Assembly (NCBI RefSeq): GCF_900188295.1
Contig: NZ_FZNM01000005.1
Span: 165,072 to 229,071 of the forward strand
DNA length: 64,000 nt
DNA from: Paracoccus sediminis
Lineage (GTDB): Bacteria > Pseudomonadota > Alphaproteobacteria > Rhodobacterales > Rhodobacteraceae
Reading direction: 5' to 3'
Shown: positions 9,658 to 18,036 of the stretch, piece by piece
Numbering within the stretch: position 1 is the stretch's first letter
How the letters are laid out: the number at the start of each line of letters is the position of its first letter
Notes under the pieces: model-generated
Told to the model about the DNA's origin: nothing
The model's database searches: none
What the model saw: the letters and a program-made list of their open reading frames with translations, nothing else
Position numbers and translations under genes: made by a program

Positions 9658-10758
9658 TCACTGTTTTCCGAACGCCTTAAGGTCGTCGTCGGGCGCCGCG
9701 TCCCCCTCTGCCGCCCCAGCATCGCCGGGCCGGGCGCCAAAGCGCGCCGCCACGTCGGGCGCATAGCGCAACAGGTCGGACCGCAGCCGCAGCAGGGCCA
9801 GATCCTTGGTCTTCGCCTCCAGCATCACGTCGAAGTCCAGGCCGGCCACGTCGCGCATGAAGGTCGCGAATTCGAAGGGATTGACGAAATCCGCATGTCC
9901 CGTCCAGACCGGCGGCAGCAGCACCGTCTTGACGCGCGACGCGGCCTTGACCACGCCCCTGGCGGGGGTGCCCGCGCCGTCCTTGTCCGCGACCTTGCGC
10001 TTGATTTCCCGCATCTCGGTCCGGGGGGACGAAAAGTGGATCTTGGGCCGCACCCCTTGCGGCCAGGACTCCACAAAGCGTTCGACCGTGGGGCGCAAGG
10101 CCAGCCCTTCGGGGTTCAGGCACCAGAAATGCTGGTAATCGAAGATCAGCGGCACCCCGCAACGGTCGTGGATCCACAGGACATCGGCGGCGGAAAAGCG
10201 GATATCGTCGTTTTCCAGAACCAGACGGCGCCGCACAGGTTCAGGGCACTGGTTGTAGCCGTCGATCCAGCGGGCGCGGCTTGCTTCTCGGTCGTCATAA
10301 ACGCCGCCGACATGCGTGACCAGCACAGCTTCGGGCCCCATGCCCATGCGATCCAGCATCTCTGCCTGGGACGCCAGATCCCAGATGCTTTTCGCGGTCA
10401 GCGCGGGATCGGGGCTGTTCAGCAGCACGAATTGCGACGGATGAAACGACAGCCGCATGTCCAGGCCGCGTGCCTTGGCCCCAAGCGCGGCAAGGTCCGC
10501 GTCGCTCTCGGCCACCATGCCGTGAAACTGGGGCATGTCGGGATGGGTGGCATAGGGGGCCAGATCCGACGACATGCGATACATGTCCACGCCGATCCGG
10601 ACCAGATAATCCAGGATCGCGTCCACATGTTCCAGCGAGGTCTTCAGATGCGGGCTCTGCTGCCAGCGGCGGGTGTCATTGCTTTTCAGATCCGGGCGCC
10701 CCATCACCTTGACGGGAAAGCCGAGGCGCAGCGGGCGCGGGTGCGTGGCAGCGGTCAT
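9658..10758 (-). CDS. uvsE: UV-damage endonuclease UvsE/UvdE
   Basis: A 366-residue TIM-barrel endonuclease of the UVDE family, which nicks DNA 5' of UV photoproducts. Recognisable parts are the N-terminal RLGFPVKVMG, SFHPSQFVLLNSP, VTHVGGVYDD, LVLENDD and IFDYQHFWCLNP, with HFSSPRTE further on; the histidines, glutamates and aspartates of these blocks are metal ligands in the family. The start ATG at 10758 overlaps, as ATGA, the stop codon of the degraded upstream relic, so uvsE was once translationally coupled to that gene. The C-terminus is acidic and poorly conserved. Confidence 0.9.
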   Translation of the reverse strand: MTAATHPRPLRLGFPVKVMGRPDLKSNDTRRWQQSPHLKTSLEHVDAILDYLVRIGVDMYRMSSDLAPYATHPDMPQFHGMVAESDADLAALGAKARGLDMRLSFHPSQFVLLNSPDPALTAKSIWDLASQAEMLDRMGMGPEAVLVTHVGGVYDDREASRARWIDGYNQCPEPVRRRLVLENDDIRFSAADVLWIHDRCGVPLIFDYQHFWCLNPEGLALRPTVERFVESWPQGVRPKIHFSSPRTEMREIKRKVADKDGAGTPARGVVKAASRVKTVLLPPVWTGHADFVNPFEFATFMRDVAGLDFDVMLEAKTKDLALLRLRSDLLRYAPDVAARFGARPGDAGAAEGDAAPDDDLKAFGKQ

Positions 10759-11060
10759 GGGGGCAAGGTCTCCTCGGGAAAGCCGATGCGGGCGGCAAAG
10801 CCGTTCCAGTGATCCGGCCGCAGCGCGCCCCGGCGGCCTGCGCACGGCCGCTGGTATATTCCGCGCCCGCGCCGGGGGGCGGTGTCCGGCCAGATAGGCG
10901 ATCAGGTCGGCCCCGGTCGCGGTGGGCGCGGCGAAATGGATCCAGCCGGGCCGATCGCCGGTGTTCACGGCCAGCACGATCTTGTTTTTGAACCGCCTGC
11001 GCCGGGCCTGGGCGATCAACGGATGGATCTGGCAGGGCGACGAAAACCGGATCAGCGCCG
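10755..11060 (-). pseudogene. 3' remnant of a DHH-family phosphoesterase-like gene
   Basis: Reading leftwards from 11060, one frame encodes LIRFSSPCQIHPLI and then ADLIAYLAGHRP, with a central stretch resembling a DHHA1-type C-terminal domain. The similarity then moves to a second frame (EYTSGRAQAAG, where a GH-containing glycine motif would be expected). It moves to a third frame for the last residues (DHWNGFAARIGFPEETLPP), ending in a TGA that overlaps the uvsE start. At least two frameshifts are needed, and the N-terminal part is absent because the SHOCT gene ends only a few bases upstream. The family call rests on recalled similarity and is tentative; the decay is clear. Confidence 0.55.
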
Positions 11061-11067
11061 CGCCGTC

Positions 11068-11778
11068 TCAAAGCCGTTTCAACATATCGGCCTTTTTCGC
11101 GTCGAATTCCGCCTGGGTCAGGATGCCCCGCGACAGCATGTCGTGCAGCCGTTCGATGGTGGCGGGGATCGTCCCATCCTGCGATTGCGGATCGCGTGGC
11201 GGGGGATCAGCCTGCCGGCGTTCGGCATCGTTCAGGTCCACCCGCGCCAGGCTTGCCAGCGATACCGGCCCGTGCTGGCTGGCAAAATGCACCAAGCGGC
11301 CGCCGTCCTGCCGCTGGGACGCGCCGCCGATCCGATGGTCCCCGGTGTCATAAACCGTCAACTGGCCGTCCTGCCGCACGGCCAGACGGCGCGTTTCAGC
11401 AAAGACGGCGTAATCCATGCCGTTCTGCGATCCGCTGGACGACGGCACGCCCAGTTCCTGCGGCCATGCCGACGCACCGGAACCATCGTCCGCATCGGAC
11501 GAACGGCGGGCCTGCGCCGCCGTCTGCGCCAGTCCCGTAAGATCCCGGATCAATCCGTCCACGCGGGCTTTCAACGCGGTGTCGAACATCGCGCCGATCA
11601 TCAGCATTCCGCCGCCCGACCATTGCCCCATGCCGCCGAATTCCGGATGGTCGAACTGCGCCTGCCTGCCGTGGCCGGCCATCAGCGATGCCAGCATCGT
11701 TCGGGCCGCCCCAGGGGTGAAGCCGTGCTTGCGGGCTATGTCCTCAAGCCCGGCGGGCGTGTCGTTGTCAGGCTGCAT
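11068..11778 (-). CDS. SHOCT domain-containing protein
   Basis: A 236-residue soluble protein ending in a SHOCT motif (IERLHDMLSRGILTQAEFDAKK), a short helical oligomerisation domain found at the C-terminus of many bacterial proteins. The N-terminal 60 residues contain a helical segment (LEDIARKHGFTPGAARTMLASL) and a glycine/methionine-rich stretch. The middle is a beta-rich region (LAVRQDGQLTVYDTGDHRIG). No enzymatic motif is recognised. The start at ATG 11778 is chosen because upstream codons in this frame look non-coding. The function is unknown. It interrupts the neighbourhood between the relics around 12 kb and the relic upstream of uvsE. Confidence 0.65.
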   Translation of the reverse strand: MQPDNDTPAGLEDIARKHGFTPGAARTMLASLMAGHGRQAQFDHPEFGGMGQWSGGGMLMIGAMFDTALKARVDGLIRDLTGLAQTAAQARRSSDADDGSGASAWPQELGVPSSSGSQNGMDYAVFAETRRLAVRQDGQLTVYDTGDHRIGGASQRQDGGRLVHFASQHGPVSLASLARVDLNDAERRQADPPPRDPQSQDGTIPATIERLHDMLSRGILTQAEFDAKKADMLKRL

Positions 11779-11973
11779 CTCGACCTCATCGAATCCGATC
11801 CCGGCGGCATGTGCCGTGGTTCCCCTATCAAGACCAAGGCCCCTTGGCCGGTTCCCCGGATCCGGCGTGAAGCACACGTCGTTTCCCGGACGGTGCGGGG
11901 ATGCTGCGGCCATCCATCGGGCGTTCCGCCGCGGCAATTCCAGGCGGCTGTTCCCCGGTTCCGGCGGCGGGTC

Positions 11974-12066
11974 TTACAGCCCGCCGAAATGGAAGGCCTT
12001 GGTTTCCAGGTATTCCTCGATCCCGTCCTGCGCGCCTTCGCGGCCCACCCCCGAGGCCTTGACGCC
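11974..12066 (-). pseudogene. C-terminal remnant of an aldehyde dehydrogenase
   Basis: The last 30 codons before the TAA at 11974-11976 encode GVKASGVGREGAQDGIEEYL followed by ETKAFHFGGL, the highly conserved C-terminus of NAD(P)+-dependent aldehyde dehydrogenases (betaine-aldehyde / succinate-semialdehyde type). Upstream of about 12066 the similarity stops and an unrelated gene fragment begins on the opposite strand. More than 90% of the gene is absent. Confidence 0.8.
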
Positions 12067-12077
12067 GACCGAGAGTT

Positions 12078-12276
12078 GGACGGCCTGGGCTATTCCGGCC
12101 ACGGCGCGCAGATGTCCACCCTGATCGGACAGGTGCTGGCGGATCTGGCCATGGGGCGGCGGGATACCAACCCGCTGGACGGCCTGGACTGGCCCGCGAT
12201 TCCGGCCCACAGCGGCAAGCCGTGGTTCCTGCCGCTGGTGGGGCTGTGGTTCGGGCTGAAGGACCGCCTGTCCTAA
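12078..12276 (+). pseudogene. C-terminal remnant of an FAD-dependent amine oxidoreductase (DadA/PuuB-like)
   Basis: From about 12078 the plus strand encodes LGYSGHGAQMSTLIGQVLAD, then LDWPAIPAHSGKPWFLPLVG and a stop at 12276. This is the C-terminal end of FAD-dependent oxidoreductases of the DAO family, such as gamma-glutamylputrescine oxidase-like enzymes; the GYSGHG motif contacts FAD. The N-terminal 80% is missing. The remnant meets the aldehyde dehydrogenase remnant head to head, so the two divergent genes lost their 5' halves together. Confidence 0.8.
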
Positions 12277-12302
12277 GGGGCGGCACGAGGGAAGCAGGCC
12301 CC

Positions 12303-13202
12303 CTAGCCCAGCGAATGCGAGGCAAGGCCATAGGTCACGGCCCCGGCCGTCGCGCGGCGGGGCGGGCCGATGCGCATTTCCGTGATCGTGTCAAAGGCCG
12401 CCAGGCCGGCATCGGCCAGAAAGCCCAGGAACACCTCGCTGTCCACCGGCGTATCCAGGCGGACAAAGGTTCCGGCATTGGCCCGGATCAGCGGGGCGGT
12501 TAGGGCCATCGCCATCGCGTCGTCCTCGGCCACGACCGGGCCGATGACCACGCCCCGGCCGAATTCGCGTTGCAGGGCAAAGCCGCGCACCGCCCCGTCG
12601 CGCAGCGCGACCGTACCCGTCGACAAGGGCAGCAGGGCATCCAGAATCCGCCGCCGCCGCGCGCCATAGGCCGCCTGGTCCAGGTCGCGCAGCGCCGCCT
12701 GATCGGTGGGGCGCAGGTCGCGGATCCCGGCGCCTGATGCCGGGCCGGTCCCGATGGGCCGCGCGATACCCTGCTGCTGATGGATGACGGCGACGGGCAG
12801 AAACCCGGCCGCGGCATAAAGACGGTATCCCGACCGGGTCGCGCTCAGCCGCAGGTCGCGGCCCGCGCAATCGGCCAGCACGCGCTGCAACAGCCACTTG
12901 CCCGCGCCCCGCGCCTGCAACCGCGGCACCGTCACCATCATCCCCAGCATGGCGAAATCGTCGCCCATCGGAAAATACATGGCCGATCCGACCGGGCGCC
13001 CGATCTCGTCCATGGCAAGATAGCCCTGGCCCAGCGACAGGAACAGATCCAGGTCATGCGCCCGATGCGGCCACAGCACCCCCACCGTCAATTCGTGCAG
13101 CAGCCTTCGCTGCGCCAGCCCAAGCGGCTGGGCCAGGGTGTCATAGGCGTCGATGCGCAATCGGGGCAAGGGATCGGCGGCCTGCCCTGTTTCCTGATCC
13201 AT
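12303..13202 (-). CDS. GNAT-family N-acetyltransferase
   Basis: A 299-residue protein with a GNAT domain in its first half: GYLAMDEIGRPVGSAMYFPM forms the central strands, and MVTVPRLQARGAGKWLLQRV contains the acetyl-CoA-binding RxxGxG/A motif. LSATRSGYRLYAAAGF gives the C-terminal beta-bulge region. The second half (IRDLRPTDQAALRDLDQAAY onward) looks like a second acetyltransferase-like domain, as in two-domain GNATs. The start is ATG 13202, although a GTG at 13208 is also in frame. The acyl acceptor is unknown. It is next to, but convergent with, the gene remnants at 12 kb and stands alone. Confidence 0.8.
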   Translation of the reverse strand: MDQETGQAADPLPRLRIDAYDTLAQPLGLAQRRLLHELTVGVLWPHRAHDLDLFLSLGQGYLAMDEIGRPVGSAMYFPMGDDFAMLGMMVTVPRLQARGAGKWLLQRVLADCAGRDLRLSATRSGYRLYAAAGFLPVAVIHQQQGIARPIGTGPASGAGIRDLRPTDQAALRDLDQAAYGARRRRILDALLPLSTGTVALRDGAVRGFALQREFGRGVVIGPVVAEDDAMAMALTAPLIRANAGTFVRLDTPVDSEVFLGFLADAGLAAFDTITEMRIGPPRRATAGAVTYGLASHSLG

Positions 13203-13316
13203 CGCCACGCGCTCCCTTGTCGGACAGGGGCAGTATGGACGGGGGGCGAACCTATTTGATGCCGTATCGCCGGGGGTCCGGCGAATATTATTGCGTCTGC
13301 CGTCGGGCCGTCCAGC

Positions 13317-14327
13317 CTAGGATCGGTCGGAACTGCGGCCCGAGGACTGTCGCGCGACCAGATCGGGCGGGTCGGCGACGGCCTGTCCGTTCCTGCCGCC
13401 GATCCGATCCAGCAGCAGTTGAACCGCCCGTTCCGCCGTCGCGGGCAGATGCAGATCGACCGCTGTCAGCGGCGGAACCGACAGCTTGGCCCGAAGACCG
13501 TCATAGCGGGTCGCAAGGCGCAGGCGGTCGGGCATCGCGCGCCCAAGATCATGGGCCGCGCGGACGGCGCCGCTGGCAAAGGCGTCGATGGCCGCATAGA
13601 TGCCGTCGATGCGCGGGTCCGCCTGAATCAGTCGGCGGGTTTCGCGGCAGGCCAGATCCTCGCCTTCGGCCTCGTCCAGCCTGACCAGGATCGGCGGATG
13701 GCCCTGGGCCTTGGCAAAGTCCAGATAGGCCGCCTCGGCCTCGATCTGGCTGGTCCGGGGGGTGGAACCGATCAGCGCCGCGATCCGGGACGATCCCTGC
13801 CGGGCCAGGTGATCCAGCAGCAGCGCCGTCGTTTCGCCCGACCGGATGTCCACTGCGGGAATGTCGGGGCGGTCTGGCACCGTTCCGATGGATACCACCG
13901 GCGTCTTGCGCCGCTCGAAATGGGCGACCAGCGGATCGTCGCGCGCAGGCTCGACCAGGATCACGCCGTCAAAGCTGGTGGCGCCACAGCTTTGCGCCGC
14001 CGGATGGGGCGGGATCAGGCACAGCGCCAGGTCGCGGGTCAGCGCCGACATCGCCGCCGAGGCCGCGATCTCCATCAGGAACCCCAGACGCGACGGACCC
14101 GCCGCCACTGCGAAGGGCATCGACGACGCCAAGGCGATCACCCCGGTCCGCCCGCTGCGCAGGGCACGGGCCATGTGGCTGGGATGATAGCCCATCTGGT
14201 CGGCAAGCGCCTGAATCCGCTTGCGGGTTTCGGGTTCCACAGGACGGCGCCCGCTGAAGGCATGGGATACGGTCGTGACCGACACCCCGGCCGCCCTTGC
14301 CAGATCGGAAATGGTGGGCTTGGTCAC
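13317..14327 (-). CDS. LacI-family transcriptional repressor
   Basis: A 336-residue LacI/GalR protein. A helix-turn-helix at residues 4-30 (TISDLARAAGVSVTTVSHAF) with the hinge region SGRRPVEPETRKRIQALADQ is followed by a periplasmic-binding-protein-like effector domain. GTG at 14327 is the start because the LacI N-terminus begins there (VTKPTIS); the frame is open further upstream but does not look coding. It is divergent from an NCS2 permease / amidohydrolase / TauE operon. Two copies of a GCAAAACGATTTGC-type site lie between the genes, so it probably represses that operon and itself. The inducer is probably the permease substrate or a derivative. Confidence 0.92.
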   Translation of the reverse strand: MTKPTISDLARAAGVSVTTVSHAFSGRRPVEPETRKRIQALADQMGYHPSHMARALRSGRTGVIALASSMPFAVAAGPSRLGFLMEIAASAAMSALTRDLALCLIPPHPAAQSCGATSFDGVILVEPARDDPLVAHFERRKTPVVSIGTVPDRPDIPAVDIRSGETTALLLDHLARQGSSRIAALIGSTPRTSQIEAEAAYLDFAKAQGHPPILVRLDEAEGEDLACRETRRLIQADPRIDGIYAAIDAFASGAVRAAHDLGRAMPDRLRLATRYDGLRAKLSVPPLTAVDLHLPATAERAVQLLLDRIGGRNGQAVADPPDLVARQSSGRSSDRS

Positions 14328-14384
14328 GGTCCCCTCGTCGCACCTGTGTCCGCCAACCCTAGCAAGATAGCGCCAATCTTTGCA

Positions 14385-14398
14385 ACAAAACGATTTGC
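14385..14398. promoter_or_regulatory. LacI-type operator, copy 1
   Basis: The sequence ACAAAACGATTTGC shares the 12-base core AAAACGATTTGC with copy 2, although its left arm is imperfect. It lies 57 bases upstream of the LacI start codon, in the shared intergenic region. Confidence 0.7.
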
Positions 14399-14430
14399 GA
14401 GAATCAGCAAGCATGGTATGACGCCCGTTA

Positions 14431-14444
14431 GCAAAACGATTTGC
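14431..14444. promoter_or_regulatory. LacI-type operator, copy 2
   Basis: GCAAAACGATTTGC has perfect 5-bp arms (GCAAA / TTTGC) around a central ACGA, the usual form of LacI-family sites with a CG centre. It lies 38 bases upstream of the permease ATG and 46 bases from copy 1, a spacing that would allow looping or dual repression. Confidence 0.78.
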
Positions 14445-14482
14445 AGAAGCAGACACGCATTCTTGAAACAGGGAAAAACGAC

Positions 14483-15826
14483 ATGCCGACAGCGATGGAC
14501 CACCGCCCGCCTTCCGATCCCGCCGATGAAAGATTGCCGCTGAAGGATCTGGTCCTTTACGGTTTCCAGCATGTGCTGGTGATGGCGGCCTCGCCGATCA
14601 CGGCTGTCTTTCTGGTGGCGCAGACGCTGGGCTTCGATGCCGCCCTGACGGTGTCGATCATCAGCGCGACCTTCCTGGTCTGCGGGCTGGGGACGATCCT
14701 GCAAAGCTTCGGCCCTGCGGGACTGGGCGCAAGGCTGCCCTTCATCATGGTACCCGGCGGCGCCCCCATCGCGATCTTCCTGGCCATCGCCACCCAGACC
14801 GACGTGCAGACGGCGGTGGGCGCGGTGCTGATGACCGGGGCGTTCTATTTCCTGGCTCTGCCGGTGTTCCGGCGCCTGCTGCGGTTCTTTCCGCCGATCG
14901 TGGTCGGCACCATGCTGCTGCTGGTGGCGGTGAACCTGGTCAAGATCTATGGCGGCACGATCACCGGCCGGCCCGGCAGCGACAATTTCGCCGATCCCGT
15001 CAATGTCGGGCTGGCTTTGGCGACCATCGCCCTGACGGTGATCTTTTCGCGCGTATTCACCGGCACGTTGCAGCGCGTGTCGGTCATGCTGGGGCTGATC
15101 GCGGGCACGCTGCTGGCGGCGGCCCTGGGCAGGCTGGACGTGTCGGGCGTGATGCAGGGATCGCTGATCGCCGTGCCGCAGCTGTTCCCCTTCGGGCTGC
15201 CGAAATTCGACATCATCGCGTCCCTGCCGCTGATCGTCTTTTCCATCATCTCGATGGCCGAGGCGACGGGCCAGACCATCGCCACGGCCGAGATCGTGGA
15301 CCGCAAGGGCGACGCCCATGCCATCGTGCCCCGCACCATCCGCGGCGACGCGGTGGCGTCGGTGGTCGGCGGCCTGTTCGGAACTTCTCTGATTATCACC
15401 TCGGGCGAGAACGTGGGCATCGTGCGCGCCACCGGCGTCCGGTCGCGCTATGTGACGGCGATGGCCGGGGTGATCCTGGTCGTCATCGCGCTGCTGGGGC
15501 CGGTGTCGCGTCTGGCCAGCGTTCTGCCCGGCGCGGTTGTCGGCGGCACGGCCGTCATCGTCTTTTCCATCATCGGCGTGATCGGCATCCACATGCTGTC
15601 GCGCGTCGATCTGCGCGAACACGGGGCGATGTTCACGCTGGCCTCGGGCCTGGCCATGGGGCTGATGCCGATCCTGGTGCCCGGCGTGTACAGCCAGTTT
15701 CCGCAATGGTCGCAGATGATCCTGGGCAACGGCCTGGCGATGGGCACGATCACGGCGGCGGTGGTGAATGCCTTCTTCCAGTTCAACGCCCCGAAACCCC
15801 TTGACGTGCCGGGGCACGCCCGATGA
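14483..15826 (+). CDS. NCS2-family nucleobase permease (uracil/xanthine type)
   Basis: A 447-residue inner-membrane protein with about 12-14 hydrophobic segments. The opening LKDLVLYGFQHVLVMAASPI and the motif TSGENVGIVRATGVRSRYVT at about residue 305 are diagnostic of the NCS2 nucleobase/ascorbate transporter family. It probably imports a purine- or pyrimidine-like compound by H+ symport. The ATG at 14483 follows the operator by 38 bases. The stop overlaps the start of the amidohydrolase (ATGA), so the two are translationally coupled; this suggests that the amidohydrolase acts on the imported compound. Confidence 0.88.
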   Translation: MPTAMDHRPPSDPADERLPLKDLVLYGFQHVLVMAASPITAVFLVAQTLGFDAALTVSIISATFLVCGLGTILQSFGPAGLGARLPFIMVPGGAPIAIFLAIATQTDVQTAVGAVLMTGAFYFLALPVFRRLLRFFPPIVVGTMLLLVAVNLVKIYGGTITGRPGSDNFADPVNVGLALATIALTVIFSRVFTGTLQRVSVMLGLIAGTLLAAALGRLDVSGVMQGSLIAVPQLFPFGLPKFDIIASLPLIVFSIISMAEATGQTIATAEIVDRKGDAHAIVPRTIRGDAVASVVGGLFGTSLIITSGENVGIVRATGVRSRYVTAMAGVILVVIALLGPVSRLASVLPGAVVGGTAVIVFSIIGVIGIHMLSRVDLREHGAMFTLASGLAMGLMPILVPGVYSQFPQWSQMILGNGLAMGTITAAVVNAFFQFNAPKPLDVPGHAR

Positions 15827-17220
15827 CCGATTTCCGCCAGACCTTCGCCGCGACCGACAACCTGATCGTCGCGCCGGGCCGCCTGCTGCTGGACAGCGGC
15901 CCGCAGCCCGGCATGGCGGCGCTGTTGCGGAACGGCAGCTTTGCGGACATCGGCGCCATGGCGGATCTGCGCGCCCGCCATCCGGCTGCGCGGCGTGTGG
16001 AACTGCCGGATCACCTGATGATGCCGGGCTTCATCGACAGCCACACCCATCTGACGCAGTCGCTGGGCAAGTCGCTGGTCTTCGGAGAGCCGTCCGAGAT
16101 CTTCCGCCGCATCTGGGTGCCGCTGGAAGGCAGCCTTGACGAGCACATGGTGTATCTGTCGTCCAAACTTGCGGCGCTCGAATGCCTGCGCGGCGGGTTT
16201 ACTGCGGCCGTGGATGCGGGCACCCGCTCGGCCGGTCATATCGGCCGGCTGGTCGATGCCGCCCGCGAAACCGGGCTGCGGCTGGTCGTGGCGCAGATCT
16301 GCAACGACCTTGGCGGCGCGGCCGTGGTTCCCAACCGCGCTACGATCCTTCAGGCGGCTGAGACGCATCTGGCCGCCTATCAGGGGGATCCGCTGATCCA
16401 CCCGTCACTGGCGATTTCGATCCCCGAGGTGGCCAGCGACGCGATGCTGCGCGACATCGCGGCCATGGCGGGCGCGGCGGGCGCGGTCTTCCAGATCCAT
16501 GTGAACGAGCATCTGGTGGCCGTGGAACGGTCGCTGGTGGCCCATGGCCGTCGGCCGCTGGAACATCTGGCCCAGGTCGGCGCGCTTGGGCCGCAGACGC
16601 TGATCGCGCATTCCACGCTGGTCACGCCGTCCGAACTGAACCTGCTGCGCGATACCGGGGCGGCGGTGGCCTATAACCCCGTCGCCTCGGTCTGGAAGGG
16701 GAACGCGGTGGCCCCGGCCTTGCAGATGCAGGCGCTTGGCATCCGGTTCGGCCTGGGCACGGACGGCACGCGCGCCGACGGGTTCCGGCTGATGGACGCG
16801 GCGGAAACCATGCAGCGTGCGGGATATGGCCTGGCTGCGGGCGACAGTTCCTGCGGCGGAGGCTGGCTGTGGCTGGATGCGGCCACGCGGATGGCGGCGG
16901 ATGCCAGCGGGCTGGCGGGGGTGACGGGCCGCATCGCGCCGGGGTTGGCCGCCGATTTCCTGCTGGTCGATCTGGACCGGCCGGAATTCACGCCCTCGCA
17001 CGACCTGGCCTGGGAACTGGTTCGCTATGGCAACCGCGACCAGATCGACGCGGTGTTCACCGACGGCCGGTTGCGGATGGTGCAGGGCTGGCCGGTCGAT
17101 TGGGACGCCCGCGCGCTGATGGCGCAGGTCCGCGAACAGGCGTCCCCGGCCATCGCCAAGGCTCCGATCCAGCGCATCCATCCCACCGCCGACAGCCTGA
17201 TGGCAACGAGGCCCGCGTGA
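15823..17220 (+). CDS. Metal-dependent amidohydrolase (ATZ/TRZ / nucleobase-deaminase-like)
   Basis: A 465-residue amidohydrolase-superfamily enzyme. Metal-ligand positions are visible: HTH at residues 74-76 in FIDSHTHL, a histidine in FQIHVNEHL, one in LIAHSTLVTPSE and the catalytic aspartate in GLGTDGTRADG. The pattern is that of the deaminase/chlorohydrolase branch (guanine deaminase, SAH/MTA deaminase, AtzA/TrzA), which removes amino or halide groups from heterocycles. It is coupled on both sides by 4-base overlaps to an NCS2 permease and a TauE/SafE exporter. The substrate is therefore probably an imported nucleobase-like molecule; its identity is unknown. Confidence 0.85.
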   Translation: MTDFRQTFAATDNLIVAPGRLLLDSGPQPGMAALLRNGSFADIGAMADLRARHPAARRVELPDHLMMPGFIDSHTHLTQSLGKSLVFGEPSEIFRRIWVPLEGSLDEHMVYLSSKLAALECLRGGFTAAVDAGTRSAGHIGRLVDAARETGLRLVVAQICNDLGGAAVVPNRATILQAAETHLAAYQGDPLIHPSLAISIPEVASDAMLRDIAAMAGAAGAVFQIHVNEHLVAVERSLVAHGRRPLEHLAQVGALGPQTLIAHSTLVTPSELNLLRDTGAAVAYNPVASVWKGNAVAPALQMQALGIRFGLGTDGTRADGFRLMDAAETMQRAGYGLAAGDSSCGGGWLWLDAATRMAADASGLAGVTGRIAPGLAADFLLVDLDRPEFTPSHDLAWELVRYGNRDQIDAVFTDGRLRMVQGWPVDWDARALMAQVREQASPAIAKAPIQRIHPTADSLMATRPA

Positions 17221-17927
17221 CCCCTGCAATCTTCATGGCCCTGTCGCTGCTGGTCGCCGCCGCCGCCTTTGTCCAGGGGGCGGTCGGCATCGGCTTTGCG
17301 CTGATCGTGGCGCCGGTCTTTGGCTTTGTCGATGCCACCTACCTGCCGGTCACGCTGCTGATCCTGATGCTGCCGCTCAATGCCCTGGTGGCCTGGAGAG
17401 AGCGGCACGCGATCGACCGGCAGGGGGCGGGCTGGATCACGGCGGGCCGCTTTGTGGGCACCTTCCTGGGCATGGCGGTCCTCATCGCGCTGTCGGTGCG
17501 CCAACTGGAAATCGCGGTGGGCCTTCTGACCGTCCTGGCCGCCGGGGTGGCGCTGCTGTCGCCGCCCTTCGATCCCTCGCCCCCGGCCTCGGTCGGGGTG
17601 GGGCTGTTCACCGGCGTGACCGAAACCGCCACCGGCATCGGCGGGCCGCCCCTGGCGCTTTTGTACCAGCACGCGCCCGGACCGATCCTGCGGTCCACCG
17701 TCGCAACCTGCTTTCTGGTGGGCGAGGTGATCTCGCTGGGGATCCTGCTGATCGCCGGGCGCATCGGCCAGGACCAGATGCTGGCGGCCTTGTACCTGAT
17801 CCCCGCCGTGCTGGTCGGCACCGCGCTGTCGCGGGTCGTCCATGCGCGCGTCAACGGGCCGGGATTGCGCCTTGCCGTCCTGATCTTTTCCATCGTCAGC
17901 GGCGCGGCGCTGATCCTCAAGGGCTAG
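17217..17927 (+). CDS. TauE/SafE-family membrane anion transporter
   Basis: A 236-residue membrane protein with about 8 hydrophobic segments. It contains the TauE/SafE-family repeats (VQGAVGIGFALIVAPVF near the N-terminus; GVTETATGIGGPPLALLYQH in the second half). Family members export sulfite, sulfoacetate or other organic anions, or have unknown substrates. The start is GTG 17217, overlapping the amidohydrolase stop by 4 bases, as in a tightly coupled operon. In this setting it might export the product of the amidohydrolase or a released anion; this is inference. Confidence 0.85.
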   Translation: MTPAIFMALSLLVAAAAFVQGAVGIGFALIVAPVFGFVDATYLPVTLLILMLPLNALVAWRERHAIDRQGAGWITAGRFVGTFLGMAVLIALSVRQLEIAVGLLTVLAAGVALLSPPFDPSPPASVGVGLFTGVTETATGIGGPPLALLYQHAPGPILRSTVATCFLVGEVISLGILLIAGRIGQDQMLAALYLIPAVLVGTALSRVVHARVNGPGLRLAVLIFSIVSGAALILKG

Positions 17928-18020
17928 CGCGCGACCGGGCGGTCATCGGCTCGGCTTTCGCGGACCGGGAAGACTTTGTCCTGGGGACATTATCCTGATT
18001 TCCAGGCCTGCGTGGCGTCA

Positions 18021-18036
18021 TTGACCGTTTGGTCAA
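18021..18036. promoter_or_regulatory. Palindromic operator candidate upstream of ugpB
   Basis: TTGACC-GTTT-GGTCAA is a perfect 6-4-6 palindrome, with a nested GTTTGGTCAAAC, 95 bases upstream of the ugpB start. This form is common for TetR-type operators, and TTGACC could also serve as a -35 element. No Pho-box repeat was recognised. The cognate regulator is not evident in the window. Confidence 0.5.
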
